A stretch of DNA of 64,000 bases from assembly GCA_000727475.1 (NCBI GenBank), contig KL647306.1, positions 1,251,609-1,315,608 of the forward strand. Direction: 5' to 3'. Source of the DNA: Sarcocystis neurona. Lineage: Eukaryota > Apicomplexa > Conoidasida > Eucoccidiorida > Sarcocystidae. The stretch's first letter is position 1. Every line of letters begins with the position of its first letter. Shown here piece by piece: positions 59,030 to 64,000 of this stretch. The translations under genes were made by a program, and so were the position numbers. Below the pieces are notes generated by a model. That model was not told the DNA's origin. It saw only the letters and a list, made by a program, of their open reading frames with translations, and made no database searches.

Positions 59030-61800
59030 ATAGGCTTCGTTATCTTTTATCCCACACGGCAGCAAAAAAAGTCAACCTCGAGTACTGACGCGCGGAAGTT
59101 TTCCTGTTCATCGTCGTAGCAGCATACTGCTAGGAACGTCCACACGAGCATGGAGACCCTTCCATTTGCGCTCGAGGATCATAGATGAAGTTTCACATAT
59201 ATATATATATATATATGGGTAAATGTGTATTGTGTGTGCGTAGATGTACGCAAGTCGAAGTACGTACAGGACGCGTGAAGGATGCGAAGACGCATGAAGG
59301 ATACGAACACGTTGCTGGTGATAACCGTAAGATGCAGTAAATGGAGAGAGGCGAGCTGCAAATCGGTGTGCACAAGAACATGAGCTCTCACATTCACATA
59401 GCAACGCACGAGACACGAGAACGAGCTGGATGAGCAGTGCGGATACGTCTCCGAGAAATAAGAGTATGTTACACATATGGCTCAGCATAAATTCAACTGT
59501 GTACAAACACGTACAGGAAGACAAACGTATAGATTTGTAAACAAATAAAATACAGGAAATAGATTTCTTCACACTTGACAGCACTGGAGCCCGCAGAGTC
59601 AATGTAGAGATATTATGCGACAAGGAGAACTAAGCGTTACTTTCACCTACCTTTGCAAGATTTACGTAGAGGTATGTGTCTAACTATCTGTGTGTTGCGT
59701 GTACGTATATAATGTATCTACATACATACGTTCACGCTTCTATACAGGGTACGAGCGTACATTTTAAACACACGCATATACACATATATATATATCTATA
59801 TATGTATATATTTGCATACGGGCACGTGTATGTCTACGCAAACGCGTACGGTGAAGTCGCTGATCGCCTGGCGGGGGGCGGCGCGCCGGCCTTGCAGGAG
59901 TTCAACTAGAACTCACTTGTGCCCCGCGGCTCTTTTTCTACGTACTTTTTTAGAATCAGTTATACACGAAATCCGGACAAATGCACAATTTAAATTTCGT
60001 GTCCTCTTTCTGGCAAAATAAGAAACTACCTGTGCCACTTACGAAGCAGCAGTCGATTACGCGATATGGTAAAAACGCGCGCTAACCTTCTTGAGAATGA
60101 TTTAGTCACGAATAATAGGAGTCAGAAAATATCTGCAGCTGCGGTGATTCTGCATGAGGAGTGGGTTCCTGCGATTCTGCGTGAGCAGTGGGCTCCTGCG
60201 ATCCTGCATGAGCACTGGGCTCCTCACTAAGGGGAGTATACGATTTTCTCGACCAACGGAAGCCGTGAAGATGCCGTCGGCAAATCTTATTCTTACAGTG
60301 AAGAAAGAGCGGTGCGACGGCCGCCAGTAAATGGTTCCGTTAAGTAAAATTTACCAGAGGGCTGTTTATCATACTGATGATGGCAGTATTTCTGATTAAG
60401 AAAAGCAGACGGGGACGACACCCGTATATCTCAATGCTTCTACTCTGTGGTAGGTAACGGGTGGAGAGCATGTTCGACGTGCACCACTGACCTTACAGAA
60501 GCCACTTGACGGACTCAGGCAGTACAGAGAAGAGACACAACATGGGGAGATTAGCAGAAGGAAAAGAGTCTATATTTTGTGTGGAGAATGGCTATGTTGG
60601 ATAGTGGTGCTAGTGAACCGATCTGCGTACCTATGTTCACGGATGCACATTTGTGCCTGTATGTATGTGTGTGTGTACGTGTATGGACATACGTCAACAG
60701 TGCATACAATATACATATATATATATATATATTTGCGACTGAATATAGGCGTACGTGCAATTCACATATGTACGGATGTGTGTAGGCACGTGTGTGTGTG
60801 TGTATGTGTGCTGTCTTTACGGAGAGTATCTCCAAGATCGAGTAAGGATATCTTTCGCCTACACAGGACTTCCTGTAGAAAAGCTCGCCTCGACGGCAGT
60901 TGAAGAGGCAACAATAGGTGACGCAACGCTGTAGCCGCTTGCACAATACGGCACATACGAATGCAGACTTCTTTTTACGGGGGGATGCGACGTATAAGCA
61001 CGTGGCTCTGTAAAGAGAGACAGATGTGCCGCATGTGTGCGTAGGTACGTGCGTATCTGTAGACAACTGTTCATTCATATAGGAAACAACAGAAAGAAAA
61101 CAGCTGTATCTTGTGTACGTGTATGTATATATATATGTATGTAGATCCACATGTGAAAAGAAAGAGGGAGACAGAGAGGAAGCATAAGTTTGTGGTGGTG
61201 TATGTATGGAAATATAGGTGTATGCAGACATAGACACGCGCGTGGACGCTGTGCTTGTGTGTACATGCTGATATCTATATCTATATCTATATCTATATGT
61301 ATACGTATATGTACACGTCTTTTGAGAATCGTTGTGTCGGGGTGGGCACAGCCCTTCCAACACAGCAGCCAAGGCGGCAGCAGGGACGGCAGCAACGGCA
61401 GGAGAGACAGCAACGAGAAACCGTCAGGCGCAGCACCAAGACTGCGAGGCGAGGTGGACCTCCTGTGCGTCAGTAGTCCCACGCAGGACTCCGAGAGGGA
61501 TACCCGTGTTGCTCGAGTCCCATCTTCTATTACTACAAGAGCAGCAGCACCAGCAGCAAAACCAGCAGCAGCAGGTAGAGGGCCGCGCGAGGTTTTCTGG
61601 CGGTAGAGCCACCTGCAGTGGCACAAAAACAAAAGACCCAGCCTGCAGGACCTGCTTCCCTTCCTCTTGCACTCGCTGCTACGAGAGACGTGCATATACG
61701 GGTAGACAAAGAAATGCTTATGCGCATAGGCACACAGATATGTAGAGACAAGGACACGTCTATAGCTCTTTAAGCAGGGTCGGTTTTCTCCCTGTAGTAC
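59030..61800. other. Repeat-poor stretch, no supported gene
   Basis: TA microsatellites occur at about 59195-59217, 59775-59815 and 60710-60732. The minus-strand 273-codon frame at 61372-60551 is translated CA/TA repeat. A plus-strand Gln/Arg segment at 61350-61480 is CAG repeat. A 27-bp tandem lies at 60137-60228. Confidence 0.4.
60137..60228. repeat. 27-bp tandem repeat, 3 copies
   Basis: Unit TGCGATTCTGCATGAGCAGT GGGCTCC (27 bp) occurs three times with 2-5 differences per copy. Confidence 0.88.
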
Positions 61801-61808
61801 TCCCTGCT

Positions 61809-62600
61809 ATGAGAGATCCATACGAACATGTACAGAGAAAGACGTACGCATACCCAGGCGTATCTGGAGAGGCGCTTTTCTGCAGCACCCAGCGTGCTGC
61901 TATTGCACAGCAGGCTCGGCTTCTTCTGCTGCTGCGGTGGGGGACTGCGCATGCGTATTATCAACAGTCGCATGCGTGCTGCGCGACGCCTCGCTCGTCA
62001 AGCGCGACCGCCCTGTTTCTTCTGTTGCTGCAGAAGTCGTCTTGGAAAGATGAGTCGCGAGCAGCCGCTGTCAGTGTGAAGCTCAACAGCACCAACGGCG
62101 CACGCAGCAGTAGCAGCAGCAAGTCGCTGCAGGGTCAAAAGCGTTGGCGGGCACAACAGCAGCAGGAGCAGCAGCCCCAGCAGTATCGAGGGCGTTTTTT
62201 CATTCGCCGCTGCAGACCCCACATACAACGAGCACGGAAAGAGGGCATGTTGCGCATCCCTCCGTTCTTCGGACAATATTGCCCTGTGTCTACAAACCTG
62301 ACTCAACGTGTTCCCTTGCAAAAGCAGCCCGCGCTGGATTCCAGACCCGGAGCAGTTTTTCATCGAGGGAACCACAAGGAGATCCAACTGTCTACTGTAG
62401 GAAACTCTCTCCTGATTGACGTCACTCAAGTCTTTCCACGTATCTGTGGCGTCTGCACTTTTTTACGTGTAATAGAAGTGTGTACACTGTCTCGTCTGTC
62501 CAACGCGGGTAAACATCCGTGGACAGGATCGATTATCCCGTTGGTTCCTTCTCTACGTAAAGAGTCTGTTATTTGTTTTGCAGCTCTCCTGCTGTTGTGA
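61809..62600 (+). CDS. Unassigned 263-aa open frame
   Basis: A plus-strand frame in mostly non-repeat DNA, which makes its length a little more meaningful than elsewhere. The middle (residues ~125-200) is basic and ordered-looking: QYRGRFFIRRCRPHIQRARK, then MLRIPPFFGQYCPVSTN. A good acceptor (TTCTGTTGCTGCAG) at about 62034 could start an exon inside it. No domain is recognised; the minus strand is also open over 61998-62429. Confidence 0.25.
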   Translation: MRDPYEHVQRKTYAYPGVSGEALFCSTQRAAIAQQARLLLLLRWGTAHAYYQQSHACCATPRSSSATALFLLLLQKSSWKDESRAAAVSVKLNSTNGARSSSSSKSLQGQKRWRAQQQQEQQPQQYRGRFFIRRCRPHIQRARKEGMLRIPPFFGQYCPVSTNLTQRVPLQKQPALDSRPGAVFHRGNHKEIQLSTVGNSLLIDVTQVFPRICGVCTFLRVIEVCTLSRLSNAGKHPWTGSIIPLVPSLRKESVICFAALLLL

Positions 62601-64000
62601 CAAGGAACGAGACCAGATTTTGCATTTCGGCCCTGTGGAAGTTTCGCACAGAAGAAGTCCGCGGCACTGCGCCTGTTCGTGTTTTCTGCCGGATCCCCGG
62701 CTTTCTCCACACGCGCCTTTTCCGCCTGACTCGCGGATATTTCTTTTTTCACCGTCGCATTCGCACAGCGTGTTCAGCAGGCAACTACCACGACTCTATT
62801 GTCCTGGTCTTTCCGTTCGTCTTTCGAAGCGCGTTCACTTTGGTCTCTGGTTCCCCAGACTTTGTTTCTTGCCATTGTTGCGGCATCCTAGTTGCTCCTC
62901 GGGAACTCTTAGTTTCCCTACTTTTTTCGCCGAGTACCGGAACCCGTCCTCTTACTCGTATCGGGACGCGTGTCTCTTCGTATCGTCGTCTTGTCGCCGT
63001 CGTTTTGGCAGCGATCTTCACAGATGGACCATTGCTGCCGTGCAGGTGTGCCGTAGTATGTCGTAGTAAGCCTTCCGATACGTCCATTCCAGCAGAAGCT
63101 GCAATTTCTTCGAAAAAAAAGACAGACTATGCAGCAGTTCCCGTTTTTTCCTGTAGAACTGCTTTGAGGAGTGCCTGATGGTGTGTTGCGCCCGCTCGAC
63201 TGGCGAGAAATCGGAAGAATTCACACGTCGTCCACCGTTGGCTCAGTTCCATATCGTCTCTCTCCTTGTTATACGCTGCTGGTCAGTTGTACAATTTACT
63301 GCGGTGAAGGAGAAGTTAGCCGTGGAGGTTCTGCACTGTTTTCTTCCGTGTGTTATCTCCTACGGAAGGCAAAAGAGTCATTCAGGCCCTGTGCACTTCT
63401 ACGCGTCGTAGGCAGTTCTCCCGGCGATCTTCGTCTCTCCAGAAAGTACCTTCCGAATATACCATCATTTAAGTAATTTCCTACACACTTCCGGGGAGAG
63501 CTGTTTCCCTCACAAAATCCCAGGCACTTTTCCTCGAGTAGAGAGGACTTCGCCGTTCCGTTCCTGTCCCTGCCACGGGTCCACGCCGTGTGTGTTTTGA
63601 GGCGGGGCGAGCTGCGCCGCTCTTGGGTACTGCGATTGCCGCAATCAAGACGGCCACTACATCGAATGGTCTCCTTTGTTTGTTTCTCTCGTGACGAACT
63701 TGCAGAAAGTATTCTTTTGTGTCGTTCGACGCATTCTTCGTTTTCACCGCCCTCTATACCGTCGCGGTCTTCACAGTAAAACAGATACAGCAGCGGTCCC
63801 GTGCCGGTCATACACACAGACGTGTGTCTTTTCCGGTGTACGTACACCCGGGGTCGGCTGCCGTCTTCGTCGTCTGCAGAAAGAGCAGGTGACAACTATT
63901 AACAAGTTCTCCTCGTTTTCCCGTTTGTGGCTTCGCAGCGTCTTCTTCGCGTCATTGAGCTTCTTGGCAAGAAAGAGTTGACCAGCAAACAACTCCGTTG
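62601..64000. other. Pyrimidine-rich, unassigned right end
   Basis: The plus strand is rich in TTTC, TTCCG and CGTCTT words; the minus strand is purine-rich. Frames of 201 codons (62573-63178, plus) and 180 codons (63895-63353, minus) overlap and neither shows a motif. It could be the 5' region of a gene to the right. No element can be named. Confidence 0.3.

Noticed and set aside
1..64000. tRNA, rRNA and transposase genes
   Set aside because: No T-loop/A-box-B-box pair, no rRNA core words and no transposase or reverse transcriptase motif was seen by eye; a covariance-model scan was not possible.

Overview
The window looks like nuclear DNA of an apicomplexan of the genus Eimeria. The signs are pervasive CAG/CTG trinucleotide tracts on both strands that give runs of Gln, Ala and Ser (or Leu/Cys in the wrong frame), long TA-rich microsatellites, and genes made of small exons separated by kilobase-scale introns. 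Species cannot be told from the sequence. Long open frames are a poor guide here, because the CAG tracts stay open in several frames on both strands. I therefore relied on conserved protein segments joined by splice sites of matching phase.

Three genes are well supported, all on the minus strand. (1) At 12262-568, and running off the left edge, is a giant TBC-domain (Rab-GAP-like) protein. One 10.9-kb exon ends in a splice donor, not at its apparent stop, and a 130-bp exon supplies the next part of the TBC fold. (2) At 36445-23528 is a homologue of CCDC124 (the Lso2-type ribosome-associated factor): 250 aa from seven exons spread over 12.9 kb. (3) At 50647-45152 is a p24/emp24 (TMED) cargo receptor: 216 aa from four exons over 5.5 kb. 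The TBC protein and p24 both belong to membrane trafficking, and CCDC124 to translation. They look like unrelated housekeeping genes lying side by side, not a pathway cluster.

Weaker candidates with phase-compatible exons but no family assignment are a minus-strand gene at 41900-40931 and a plus-strand gene at 53967-55080. Low-confidence coding-like stretches lie at 14662-17182, 38551-40240, 55432-55908, 57552-58977 and 61809-62600.

The rest is repeat. It includes a GATA-type block (27.1-27.6 kb), TA-rich blocks (13.6-13.9, 26.1-26.8, 29.9-31.2, 37.1-37.7, 46.4-46.8 kb), a 0.7-kb polypurine tract (32.7-33.4 kb), tandem arrays with units of 16, 27, 86, 87 and 108 bp, and one assembly gap (51991-52716) that falls inside the 87-bp array. 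Stretches at about 17.7-20.6, 42.4-44.4, 55.9-61.0 and 62.6-64.0 kb are poor in repeats. They alternate with the repeat-rich stretches, as has been described for Eimeria chromosomes. No rRNA, tRNA, CRISPR array or recognisable transposon was found.
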